Below are positions 23,901-34,323 of a DNA stretch of 47,657 nucleotides, one piece after another (positions within the stretch are counted from its first letter, which is position 1; each line of letters starts with the position of its first letter). The notes below the pieces were generated by a model. It made no database searches, had not been told where the DNA came from, and worked only from the letters and a program-made list of their open reading frames with translations. This DNA is from Glomus cerebriforme (taxonomy: Eukaryota; Glomeromycota; Glomeromycetes; Glomerales; Glomeraceae): positions 218,833 to 266,489 of the forward strand of contig QKYT01000063.1 of NCBI GenBank assembly GCA_003550305.1. Reading direction: 5' to 3'. A program made the translations under genes and the position numbers.

Positions 23901-23990
23901 TAATTCATCTCTAACTCTATCATTAGAATTCATATGGCCTATCGTTGACGGAGGTGGTGTGAGATGATGGGAAGTAGTGTTTGTTGCCAT
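20970..23990 (-). CDS. MIT-domain protein with long proline/serine-rich linker
   Basis: Four exons on the minus strand: 23990-23679, 23349-21550, 21470-21230, 21157-20970, giving 846 residues. Residues about 50-119 form three helices typical of an MIT (microtubule interacting and trafficking) domain, with ALQKAQTAVQFDAANNVVAA and ALDAYKQTVELLSQVI. MIT domains bind ESCRT-III tails and act in endosomal traffic; the function here is inferred from that. Residues 120-560 are low-complexity and acidic/Ser-rich, then Pro-rich with VPPPPPKIAPPKTPP and many SP/TP sites, so phosphorylation and SH3/WW binding are plausible. The C-terminal 250 residues look folded (MKLLERTMTTGGYLTPKLF, LEGIDPILEGLQNSLARKL, DFFGNVICRFVVRDLGILVD) and match my memory of a conserved fungal block. 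Exon 4 is short but ends sensibly. Confidence 0.88.
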
Positions 23991-25359
23991 AGTTATATTA
24001 TATATTATATGTAATGTATACTTTTTTACGGTAATATGTAAATATCGTTATTTAAAATACAAAGGAGGTGTGGGGGGGGGGAGGGATTTTTTTAAAAAAA
24101 AAAGTGTGTAAATTTTTTGTCTAATGCCGCTTTATTTATCTCGTCTCTACCAGAAGTCCGAGTGTATAGAATTTTGTTTTTTTTCTTTATAAAAAAGAAA
24201 AAATTGGATATGAGCAATCATACGCTAATCTAGCAGCGTTAAGTGCAATTTAGAAAGAAGAAAAGGGTATTGAAAGAAAGGTTAAAATCGTTTTAAAGAT
24301 CTCTCGATTTTGTAAGTTTCAATACATGACGAGGGGGAAGAAAAAAGCCTTTTGGAAAAAAAATAAAATGTTTTGGGACTTGGGGGGTTAATTTTTTCTC
24401 GCGACACAAACAAAAACTTTGAACCAAATAACCGTTGTAAATTTCCATGCAAATGTGGCAACAATGCTTTAAAAAAACATTAATAAACACAAACATTCTC
24501 TTTTAGGAAATTTTATAGTGAAATTTACAAAGAAAATCTTTCAAAACTAATTGGTAATAATCTTTATGGTACCAAAATATTAAAAGCATACTAATAAATT
24601 ATTTGTTCAAAATATTTTTTCGTGTCGCGCGATTAAGACCACGGAAAATATTCCGATTAATTGAATTTAACTATATATATAATTCATTTTTTTTTAAAAA
24701 AAAAGAATCAGATTTACTTTAATTTCCAATAAAAGTTCCGTTCAGTAATTTAATTTAACAAAATTATTAAAAAATTTCCTTCATTAAAATGAATAAATTT
24801 CTATACGAAATGTAAGTAGTAAATGACCGAAGAAAATGGCAATTAGTCTTTACGGGTATCACTACTACATTTAAAACGTGAACATCAATAAAATTAATAA
24901 ATTTAAATAATTAATTGTTAACTAAATCAAGAACTCCATAAAAAATTACACCACATAAATCTTTAGTTTCCATTTAAATATGATCAACACCATCGACACC
25001 CTTATTTGAACCATATCTGAAAAGTGGGCAACAAACAAATACAACACGCGTCTTCAAACAAACAAATATTTAAATATTTGATCCTGATAAAGCGTCTTTC
25101 TAACGTTCATAAACTAAAATTGGAACGTTTCTTCAGAATCTTTATTTCTAAAGATACTTAGATACTTATTACTTCTAATTCTAAATACAAATATTTTTAA
25201 ATTTACTAATTATAAAACTATTATAATAATTTAAATTTATTATTATAATATGAACCCTGTTCATATTTCCATGATATATATATATTATATAAAGAAAATT
25301 AATGATTTAATATCGTGCCGATTTTCCTTTTTTTTTTTTTTTCTTTTCTTTTCCTTCAT
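23991..25359. other. Intergenic region 5' of the MIT-domain gene
   Basis: It holds the upstream region of the MIT gene, including a striking G-rich tract (GTGGGGGGGGGGAGGG near 24069-24084) about 90 bp before its ATG, and the 3' flank of the Ost-alpha gene. Small open frames at 24280-24500 and 25250-25525 have no coding character. No RNA gene was seen. Confidence 0.45.
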
Positions 25360-27109
25360 TCATTCCATCTTACTAACATTTCCATATTTATTATCATCCG
25401 TCTTACCATTATCACTTAAATCTACGATTGAAATCATTGGTATTATATCAGAATCCGTCCCGGTTCTTCTCATAGGTAAAGAGATAGATGAAGATCTAAC
25501 ACTTGATAATCTTCTAACTTTATGAGAAGGTTGTACAGGTTCAGGTCTTCTCAATATAATATGTACAAAAATAAATCCCACTACATAAATTAAATCGTTT
25601 ATGGTGTCAATTGGATTTAATGCATCCAATAAAACTTCTAAAGTTGTATAAGGTATAGAATTATCAATCGATGTGCCAGTGGTTAAAATATATTCTTTGG
25701 CTGAAAATGCTCTTAGTTGTAATATGGATATAAAAAAGAATTCTATTGCTACTAAAACCGATTGTATTGATGTTGATATGCTATCTGCTGTCCTTTATTA
25801 CATGAGAAGAAAGATATTTAATTTTTGTTAATGAAAGCTTTTTGAAAATAACCAATCATTCAATATACTTACAAATAATCATTTGGTTTTATGAGTCCTA
25901 AAAATAGTTTATGAACAGAGCATTAAAGAATATCCGAAATATTTAATCTGCTAAGAATGATTTAATTTACATACCCGCGAATACGGCTATAGCTAACGCG
26001 TGTTCTTGATATGTAACAAAGAAAAGTGCCTAAATGATTTAATTGAAAGTTGAATTAAGTTCTTAATTTTGACACGCGGATGATACGTTAAAGTTGAATG
26101 ATAGATCGAACGAATTACCCAATTGATGCAAATATCCTTTAGGACAAGTTGATAACGTGCTAAATCTTCCTTTACAGCTTGGAAAAAAAAGTTCTAAATA
26201 AAATAAACGACTAAAAATTATTTTTCTTTGCGAATAAAAATCTACTTTGTAAATTATTAACCTCAAATACCTACCAGACAAAAATTAGCTGTCAGAGAAC
26301 TAATAGTTTGCACCAATACCAAATGAATTTGAGGAAAATAAATACTCCAACTTTCTTTACAATATATACCCAAAAATTGTAATATTACAGCAACAAATAT
26401 AGTTAAATATAATATAAATACATATTGTAATACACCCAATTTTAATCCTTGCAATAATATTCTATGTTTTGATGGATTAAATGTGAAACAACAAAATGGA
26501 AATGGGGCGGGAGTTGAGGAGATTCTCGAAAATTTTATTATACGGATAGATTCCGATGATCCTAAATACTCTAATAAAAGATTAAAAAATGCTAAAACAC
26601 TAGCTGCTTGATATGCATCTCTTATTGTTGTAAAATAAACTGATTGTTTTAAAAAGAAAGATGATAATAAATCGAATACTGTATATACCGGAACCATCAT
26701 TAATAATCTTACAATTAATCTTTGTTCTTCAGGCTGTTATGTTAATAAACGGTAACATTTTTTTTATTAAAAAAATATTTTTTTTCTTTTTGTGAAAATA
26801 ATAAAATTAATTTTTAAATGTTGTTTATACCTTTGTGTAATGTTTTATGTGTTGATACATTAACCAAAACGTAAGCATACAAGAAAGAAAAGTAAATAGT
26901 GATGCCGTTATCCATCCTATCGTATGCACTAAAAGGATATATCCACAAATAAAACGTCGTTAATTTTCAATCGAAAATGGTTCGCTCTTTTTTTTTTTTT
27001 TATAATTTTAATATTTACCTACAAATAAATTTCCTGATGATTGATCAAATAATGAAAGTTCTCTTGTTGATTGAACTCTCGGACATGTTTTATTGGTTAA
27101 GTAATCCAT
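25360..27109 (-). CDS. Ost-alpha/TMEM184 (DUF300) family membrane protein
   Basis: Seven exons on the minus strand: 27109-27019, 26928-26831, 26733-26275, 26193-26119, 26029-25975, 25897-25873, 25792-25360, giving 411 residues. The family includes the alpha subunit of the animal organic solute transporter and TMEM184 proteins with about seven membrane helices. Seen: a first helix TIGWITASLFTFLSCMLTFW, then HIKHYTKPEEQRLIVRLLMM, MVPVYTVFDLL, YFTTIRDAYQAASVLAFFNL, LLLEYLG, a Cys pair CCF in the loop, three further hydrophobic segments, VKEDLARYQ, and a last helix before FSAKEY. The tail (about 90 residues) is Ser/Arg-rich and cytosolic. Exon 6 is only 25 nt. Substrate and location are unknown; in fungi members are often vacuolar or plasma membrane. 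Confidence 0.92.
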
Positions 27110-28458
27110 ATGATATTCTCTTTTAACAATTTTTTCTCTAAAACATTTCCCCTCTTTAAGAAAAAATTCTTAATCAAATGTAGCTTGACATTCGAGGCTT
27201 TAAATTCAAAATTATGGCTTTTATTTTATCATAAGCGGGTATCAAATATAAATTTGAGGCTTTGTCTATTTTATCAAGATTTATGAGGCTTAGCCCAAAG
27301 AAAAAAATGGTTATATCCGTTTCATTTTTTTTGTGTCAATCATTTTTTTTAAAATTAATTCGTTAAGTATAAATTATTATTAATTTAATTGAACTTAAAT
27401 TTTTTTTTTCTTTTGATATTTCGCAATTTCGACGAGAGTATTTACGACCTATCAAAATTATTGCCCAGTATATATTCCGATTCAAATGATCTAACCTATA
27501 AAAGAACACAAATACCTAAATATATGTAGTTTAGTCTTTTGTTATAACAATGTTTGATTTTTGTCAGCTTTTGATACACAAAAATAACTCGTTTGAAATA
27601 TCGTTAGTGCTTTTATTATACTTAATAATCTTAAAATTAGTAGAAATTGAAGTTTTGAGGTTATAAAACACGATTAGCGTCGATCAAATTCTTATCAAGG
27701 CGGATCCGTGATAAGTAATAATATCTTTGACTTCCGTGGAATAACCATTACTTACTTTGTAATGGTTCAATGAAATCAATGAAGTGTATTGTTTCTTTTT
27801 TATTCAATTTATAAGAAAATTTTTATTTGCTTGAATTAGAAGTTTATAAACACTTATTTAGTTATTAGAATATTTTAGGTTTATTTTTTACACTTCAGTT
27901 CTACCGTATTTTTACCACTTACCACTTAAAGAAGTTAAAATAAAATAAACAAATATTAATTAAATATTTTTTAAAGAAATCATTATTATGAACATTTCGA
28001 AACCGTTATAATAATTTCTAAATATTGTTTATTTCTTTTTCTAAACAATTACACTAAGTCACTGATATTCCCACATTTATACTAATTTGTACGTTTAATA
28101 ATACATGTATTATTATATATTTTTCCTTTAGAATCAAAATTCCAATATTATAAAAATTCAATTATTATAATAATTTCTATTAAAATTGTTTATTTCTTTT
28201 TCTAAACAATTACACTAAGTCACTAATATTCCCGCATTTGAACACTTTTAGCAATACGCGTATTATTATATACTGTACTTTTCGTGATACCTTTTCTTTA
28301 GAATAAAAATTCTTTTAAAGTTTTACTTTTTTACTTTTTTTTTTTTTTCTTAAAAAGTAATTTTCTTAATTACTTTTTTTTTTATCTGAAAAATAAAGAT
28401 ATATATATATATATACTCGCATTTATTAACGATAAAACTCGAATAAACTCATTTGAAG
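27110..28458. promoter_or_regulatory. Divergent intergenic region with tandem duplication
   Basis: 1349 bp between divergent starts. It includes a roughly 158-bp tandem duplication (28007-28164 and 28165-28320) and a (TA)n run at about 28398-28415 close to the downstream ATG at 28459. No gene is seen. Confidence 0.45.
28007..28320. repeat. Tandem duplication, about 158 bp x 2
   Basis: Both copies contain CTAAACAATTACACTAAGTC, ATATTCCC(A/G)CATTT and later a palindrome-like word (ATACATGTAT in copy 1, ATACGCGTAT in copy 2) followed by a TTTAGAAT block. They differ by substitutions and small indels, so the duplication is not very recent. Confidence 0.75.
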
Positions 28459-28725
28459 ATGTCCGCAGCTAAACCGGCAACAGCAACACCGGCTATTGAG
28501 CCTAGTATTAAAGTGCCAAAAGTTGGTGGTAAAGGAGGTAAAATTATTAACGTATTAAATAATTCTACAACACAGGTAACTGGTGAAGCAGTTTCTGATA
28601 CATTAGAAACATTGGATAAAGTAGGTGTAAAAATTGATATCGAAGAAGAAATTAAAGAACATATTCATGAAACTCCTGCTCAAATTGCCGATGAGAAAAA
28701 AAAAAATCACTACAAGACTTTTTAG
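28459..28725 (+). CDS. Small unknown soluble protein
   Basis: A single open frame from ATG 28459 to TAG 28725, 88 residues: Ala/Pro-rich start (MSAAKPATATPAIEPS), Gly/Lys stretch (VGGKGGKI), then an acidic region rich in Val, Thr and Glu with a VTGEAVSDTLETLDKVGVKI segment. It ends just after an A11 run. With one A more or less in that run the end would change (for example to SLQDFLESI before a stop), so the C-terminus is uncertain. Its composition resembles the repeat tail at 29660-30092, hinting that they are related. No family is recognised. Confidence 0.5.
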   Translation: MSAAKPATATPAIEPSIKVPKVGGKGGKIINVLNNSTTQVTGEAVSDTLETLDKVGVKIDIEEEIKEHIHETPAQIADEKKKNHYKTF

Positions 28726-28769
28726 AATCGATTTGATTATAACTTATTTATTATTTTAATACCGCTTTA

Positions 28770-29620
28770 ATGATGCAATGGTTAACTTTATTGGGTTTAT
28801 CTACTAGTGTCGGAAGTTTTTTTTATGAATTTTTTATTAATAGTTTTAAGGTTTCTGAATATAATTTTTCTTCTCTTACTACGATGCGTAAAATAGCAGG
28901 TTTTACTGCAAGTTTACAAATTATTATTTTCGTTCTGTCAAATATTTTCGTCCTTGGTAATACTTTATTAAGAAAAAAAAATAATTTCCCTTTACCATCA
29001 TCATCATCACCACCATCACCACCACAACCGTCATCAAAACAAGTTAGATTTCAATCTTTAAATGATTTAAAGACAAAATTAAGTATACACCTTTCAACTG
29101 TAAGAAAAATTGATGCACAATTTTATCAAATATTGGGTATATTAAGTCAATTATTAATTATTATAGCGGCTAGTGTAGTTGCAGATGATAAATTATCCGT
29201 TATAGATCCTTTACAAGTCAAAATAATAATAATATAGACCCTACATTATTTCCTTTCACTATAAATGGTAATTATAGAAAGAGACAAGAACAAACGTCAA
29301 CACAAAATGAAAAAATATTAGCCGTAAGACACGCTGCTCTTTTTTCAAAAACTATAACCATTATTGCAATATTGGCTATTATAATGACATTCATGAATAT
29401 AATTACATGGATGGCAGATATCTGGGAGGTTAATAAAAATGAATTAATAATTTATCAGCTATTCAAATATATTACAAGATTAATGGTTTGTTATCCTTGT
29501 TTTAATGATAAATTATCTGGTGCTAATGAAATAACAGACGAAAAAATTATTGAACAAGAAGATTTAGCATTTATAGTTAATCTTAATGCTAATAAAAAAC
29601 CACAAGATGCTGAAAAATGA
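28770..29620 (+). pseudogene. Four-helix membrane protein gene with a frameshift
   Basis: Two overlapping frames belong together. The first (28770 to about 29218, start MMQWLTLLGLSTSVGSFFYE) has three hydrophobic helices separated by a Ser/Pro linker (SSSSPPSPPQPSSK). It runs into a stop at an A4 plus (ATA)n stretch near 29218-29236. One base more in that stretch continues into a frame with NNNNIDPTLFPF, a fourth helix (ITIIAILAIIMTFMNIITW) and a soluble end at TGA 29618-29620. The joined product would be about 285 residues with four membrane segments. No intron fits the break, since the GT...TAG there is only about 21 nt. It may be a true pseudogene or an assembly error at the simple repeat. 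Family unknown. Confidence 0.55.
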
Positions 29621-29659
29621 TTAAATTATTCTCAACAGAATACTTTAAAAAATCCAAAT

Positions 29660-30092
29660 ATGAAGAATTTAATTAAAACAACTTTGGATGGTCCTACTCA
29701 AAATGATATTGAAAAAATTTCTGGTGAAGAAAAAATTAAAAATGGTGAAAAGAAAGATTTAAATACTTTGGTTAAAGATGGTGTTGAAAATGTTCTTGGA
29801 GGTGATCAAAAAGGAAAAAATAATGCTCAAGTCATTGATTTAGTTAAAACCGATATTGACGTTGCAACCTCAGGAGAAGGAGGAAAACCTAATGTTGAAA
29901 ATTTTGCTACCGAAGGTGTTCAAACTGTTGTGACTGCAACTGGAGCCGATAATGTAAATATTATTTCTCAAGGAATTAAAACTGTAGGAGAAATAGCCGA
30001 TGGAGGAAAACCTTAATATTGAGAAATCAATTACAAAAGGTATTAAAACTGAGACAGAAGCAACTGAAGGAAAGTCTGACGTGAAGAAATAA
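29660..30092 (+). pseudogene. Acidic repeat-type protein, frameshifted near its end
   Basis: The open frame 29660-30016 encodes 118 residues rich in Gly, Asn, Asp, Thr and Lys (LVKDGVENVLGGDQKGKNN). It contains the repeat motif GGKPNVENFATEGVQTVVTA. A second copy of that motif starts at 30004, but one extra T near 30013 makes TAA. Ignoring that base, the frame continues IEKSITKGIKTETEATEG and ends at TAA 30090-30092. The frame is the same as that of the upstream four-helix gene, separated from it only by the TGA at 29618, so this may once have been that protein's C-terminal tail. Function unknown. Confidence 0.5.
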
Positions 30093-30907
30093 AAGGAAAA
30101 CAAAATAGTTTAACATGTATTGTTTATTTATTTAATAAAAATTTTTGTTTATGATAATTTATAAATATATGTATTTATTATTATTGAAACAACCATTATA
30201 TTATTGATTACAAGATTTATTACGGTATAAATAATAACGATTAAATATGTTTGAATATGTAAAAAAGTTATGGTGGACTAGTAGTCTTCCCATCCAAAGT
30301 ATAAAGGGCTCTCGTAAATTATATTTTTTATTTCGAATCTCATCCTAAACTTTTAAAAAAAACAATCCAAGTTAATTCTTTAAGGCTTGTCATTGTTTTT
30401 TATATATTACCGCAAACATTTTTAACAATACAAAGGTGTATAATAGTTTTAATCATTTATATACCAATTTTATTACAAAATATCATTTATACATACTAAA
30501 CGATAAAAATAAATAAATAAGTTATAAACTCAATTCATGCTTGCATGAAACCAGCCATGAAAGCAAGGAAGACGATATTTTCGTATCCAAATGCTATTAA
30601 TCAACCAACCAACATCTTCCATCTTATTTTTGATAAACGCTTTAAATTGTGAGAATGGTATCTTTCAATAGTAATCAATCTTACTGAAGAACCTAAAGAA
30701 CAACTTTTATGATAGGCAGAAGTCACATAATTATCACAAATAATCATGGGATCGAATTTTAATATTTACAATAAAATATACAAATTTTACTTTACATCAT
30801 GTACATAGTATGTCTAAATAATTATGTATGGTAATTTTTTTTCAAAAAAAACTACATAGTGGTTGTTTGGTTAGTTCTGAAGTTTCAAAACATTACATAT
30901 ATTTAAA
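30093..30907. other. Intergenic region
   Basis: A/T-rich sequence between the repeat-tail gene and the 3' end of the kinase gene. It contains a less A/T-rich segment at 30540-30740 with no convincing frame. No RNA gene could be folded. Confidence 0.45.
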
Positions 30908-33292
30908 CTACTTTCTCTCTTGGGACTTATTTTGGTTAATACGGTTCACAATATCTATAAATGTTAAAAAAAAAAAAATAAATATTCGCAATTATGCATA
31001 TTTACTTCACACAATGTCCTACCTTTGACGGGGATCAATTGACTAGTATATGTTTCATCAATATAGGTGTAATCTTCGTCAATAGGATAGGTACTAGTTT
31101 TCTTTAAAGAACATAAATGTTTTCGCTCAAGGTCGGCATTTTGGAAGGAATTATAGATTATATCTAGCTCCTTCCTTTTACTGTGAATCCAATCGTCAAA
31201 TATTTTAACAAGATAGCTAGAAGTTGGTCTATTTGTCGGATTAGGATCCCAACACAATTTCATAAGTTCAATGTAACAAGGAGGAGTGGCGGGAGGAAGT
31301 TCAGGTCGAGACCCATAAATAATGATGATAGGATCGATGTCCCGGATAATATTATTGAACGGAATGTTTCCACTTGCAATTTCATACATGATCATTGCAA
31401 AGCTATAAATATCGGATGTTGAAGAATATTGGTTACCGCATAGAATTTCAGGGGCCACATATGGCAATACTCCAAGTAGTTCTCCTGTTGACGCAGAATT
31501 TTGACGCCACGTAAGTCCAAAATCACTTATTATTGTCCGACTTCCATGTCTCAATATATTGCCTGTATGCAAATCACAATGAATATACCCAGAATTGTGA
31601 ATAATTTCAAGGCACTTAGCAATGTCTTTAAGTGTAATCAAACGTTCAATCCACGAGAACTTTTCAGAATTTGTACGAATGTATTGACGTAGATTCCCAT
31701 CTTTAGCACGTGACGTTACAACAATGAAGTCACCCGTACTTTCCCAACGTGAAATTCCAAAACAACGTAGTATATGTCCAACTTTAGTATTTAATTTATG
31801 GTGAGCTGAAATCTATATTCCAAAATTAAAAAAACTTTAAAAAATAGTCAATATTCAAAGCAAGTTTAAGTCTAATAAATACCTCATTAATGAATTCATC
31901 TAAATTTGCTTGAGATCCATTAATTACTTTTAAATATACTTCAAGATTGTTGAAGCGTTCCCAGTTATTAACATCAGTGTTCCAATAAACAATTGGACCT
32001 TGTGTCCATATAGCTTTATATACAGTGCTAAATCCACCTTTCATTAAATATGTAACATTATCAAAATCTTCAAAAGGAATCCATTCAAAAAAGCTATGAA
32101 CATTGTTTGCAGTAACTTGTGTTCCAATAATTATATTGTCTAAACCGAGTCGCCAACTTGTCCATCTTGAAGTTTGTTGATGAAAATGTTCTGCATTACA
32201 AGGAAGACACCATTTTGTTCCACTAAGCGGCTTTTGACACTCATTACACCACCCTATTGGAAGTTTTTCGGATTGTGAGTGGATTTCATCATTTATCTCT
32301 CCTTCATCCCAAGGATTTATTTCTCGGGATTTTTGATAACCGCGATTATGTGCGGTTTTAGAATTCCATGCACCCGAAGGATTATCTATAGGTTCATTTC
32401 CAGTGCTGTAAAAATCAGTAGGATGATCTATTAGTTCATTCCGGGTCCTGTAAAAATCAGTTGGACGGTTTACAGGTTCGCTTCTAGTCCTGTAATTATT
32501 GGTAGGACGGTCTACAGGTTCATTCCGGGTCCTGTAATTATCAGTTGGACGGTCTACAGGTTCGCTTCTAGTCCTGTAATTACTGGTAGGACGGTCTACA
32601 AGTTCATTCTGGGTCCTGTAATTATCAGTAGGATTATCTACAAGTTCATTCCGGATTCTGTAATTATCAGTTGGACGGTCTACAGGTTCATTCCGGGTCC
32701 TGTAATTATCAGTTGGACGGTCTACAGGTTCATTCCGGGTCCTGTAATTATTGGTAGGAATATCTACAAGTTTATTCTGGGTCCTGTAATTATCAGTTGG
32801 GCGATCAACACGTTCGTTTCGGGTCCTGTAATTATTAATAGGACTGTCTACAAGTTCATTCCGGGTCCTGTAATTATCAGTTGGACGATCAACCCGTTCG
32901 TTTCGGGTCCTATTATTATCAATAGGACGGTCTACAAGTTTATTCTGGGACCTGTAAAAATCAGTTGGACGGTCTACAGGTTCGTTTTGAGTTCTGTTTT
33001 TATTGGTAGGACTATCTACAAGTTCATTTCGGATCCTGTAATTATCAGCTGGATGGTCTATAGGATCATTCCGGATTCTATAATAGTCAGTAGGACTGTC
33101 TATAGGTGGGATGTAATAATCAGTAGGACGGTCTACTTGTTTTGGAATAATGTCTTCGAGTGACCGAGGTTGATCTTTTTTACTTAAACGCCTTCTATTA
33201 AAAAAGCTCGTTCTTTCTGGTTTTTTTTGAGCCACTTCAATTGGCTGAGGTAGAACTGATTCATCCAATGAACCTTGGTATCCTAAATTCAT
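30908..33292 (-). CDS. Protein kinase with 14-residue tandem repeats and zinc ribbon
   Basis: Three exons on the minus strand: 33292-31883, 31812-31023, 30954-30908, giving 748 residues. Order: Lys/Arg-rich start (1-52); one partial plus 17 copies of a 14-residue repeat, consensus VDRPTDNYRTRNEP (53-301); a zinc-ribbon-like CNECQKP...CLPC (about 350); then a kinase domain. Kinase motifs: Gly loop KGGFSTVYKA (about 418-426), Lys455 in VYLK, catalytic HCDLHTGN (Asp about 550), DFG (567), VAPEIL, SDIYSFAMIMYEI and a final CWDPNPTNRP. All key residues are present, so it should be active. The fold is of the tyrosine-kinase-like group whose CxxC-kinase relatives are greatly expanded in Rhizophagus. 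The last small exon (ending NQNKSQERK) is inferred; without that splice the frame ends after a Phe run. The substrate is unknown. Confidence 0.9.
32390..33136 (-). repeat. 42-bp coding tandem repeat in the kinase gene
   Basis: Seventeen full 42-bp units plus a first partial unit encode VDRPTDNYRTRNEP-like peptides without any frame break. The DNA units differ from each other by 2-12 bases. Some adjacent units are nearly identical, consistent with copy gain by unequal exchange or slippage. Confidence 0.9.
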
Positions 33293-34323
33293 CTTTTACT
33301 AATGCGCTTTAGCCGTTAATTTATAAATGTTGTAAGAAAAAATTTCTAGTGAAAGATTAATGGAGAAAATTTATATGGATTTTAATAAAGATCAAATAGG
33401 ATATATTAAATCCCAAAATCGGAATCGAACGCCTTTATTTCCCATATCCAGGAAATCCCGAAGAATTATTAGAATTCTATGAACCAATAAGTTGAGTTCA
33501 TGATTGAAAGTATAATTTTCATTGGTTTTATAATTTATCCAAAACAGAATTATCTTTCTCGATAGAGAAAACTAATAAGTATATGTCAGATTAGACATCG
33601 ATTCCGGCCTAAATTATGTGCCCAATTTTAAGAAGGTTGGCCAGCATTACTGATGTATTCACGACATCTGACGCATAAAAATTAATAAACCTAAATAATT
33701 TCCGAACGTAAAAAAGAATAACATGGCAAATGGTAAAATATGTAACACAAATTTTCTGTACAAAGTAAAATTTTCATAATGAGATAAAATTAATATGATT
33801 AGAAAGCCACAAGCTCGAACGATATTTTTAAAAAAACTCGTAAAATGAAAGTGGGGTTATTGGTTGTTAGGAATGTTAAACCAATCTATGGCTAAAAATT
33901 TGCCAAGAAAATGATCGTCAAACCTTCTACCTTTAAAAAATTTATCGGAAAATGTATTTTCAATTTAGTAAAATTGAATTAAAAACTGGTGAGGCGAAAA
34001 ATATGAAACTAATATAAATTAAGTTAGAGACACATGTTATAAAAATTCAATTTTTTTGACTGTATATAAGTTGTGTGAAAATCTATGAATTCGGGTCAAA
34101 TTAAAGCCGATTATTGAATCACCTTATTAAATTAAACATAATGCGATCATTAAATGATGATGTAAAGACGAGATTTACAGTGCATACATCCTGCTGAAAA
34201 ACTAAATTTTCCGAATCAAATAATGACGTAAAGATTCAATCATCATGATTTTATATCTATAAAAAACCAATTCGTTTTCTTTTCTTAAAAAAAAACCAAA
34301 AACAAAAAAAAAATAAATAAATA
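33293..34323. promoter_or_regulatory. Divergent region, kinase / H+-ATPase
   Basis: 1031 bp between the two starts. It includes a TGACGTAA word (34224-34231), close to the bZIP/CRE consensus, about 95 bp before the ATPase ATG, and an A-rich leader. No gene is seen; a tRNA-like T-loop at 33420 was rejected. Confidence 0.4.

Noticed and set aside
24282..24496. Two overlapping minus-strand frames of 60 and 67 codons
   Set aside because: Overlapping frames with no conserved motif and no splice context, in the upstream region of the MIT-domain gene.
29216..29236. Short intron explaining the break in the four-helix gene
   Set aside because: GT...TAG would be 21 nt, a multiple of three, and does not restore the downstream frame.
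30270..30350. tRNA-like or SINE sequence (TGGACTAGTAG, TTTCGAATC)
   Set aside because: The A and B box matches are weak and no acceptor stem pairs.
33415..33470. tRNA on the minus strand near a TTCGATTCC word
   Set aside because: The T stem around the loop does not pair and there is no D arm or acceptor match.
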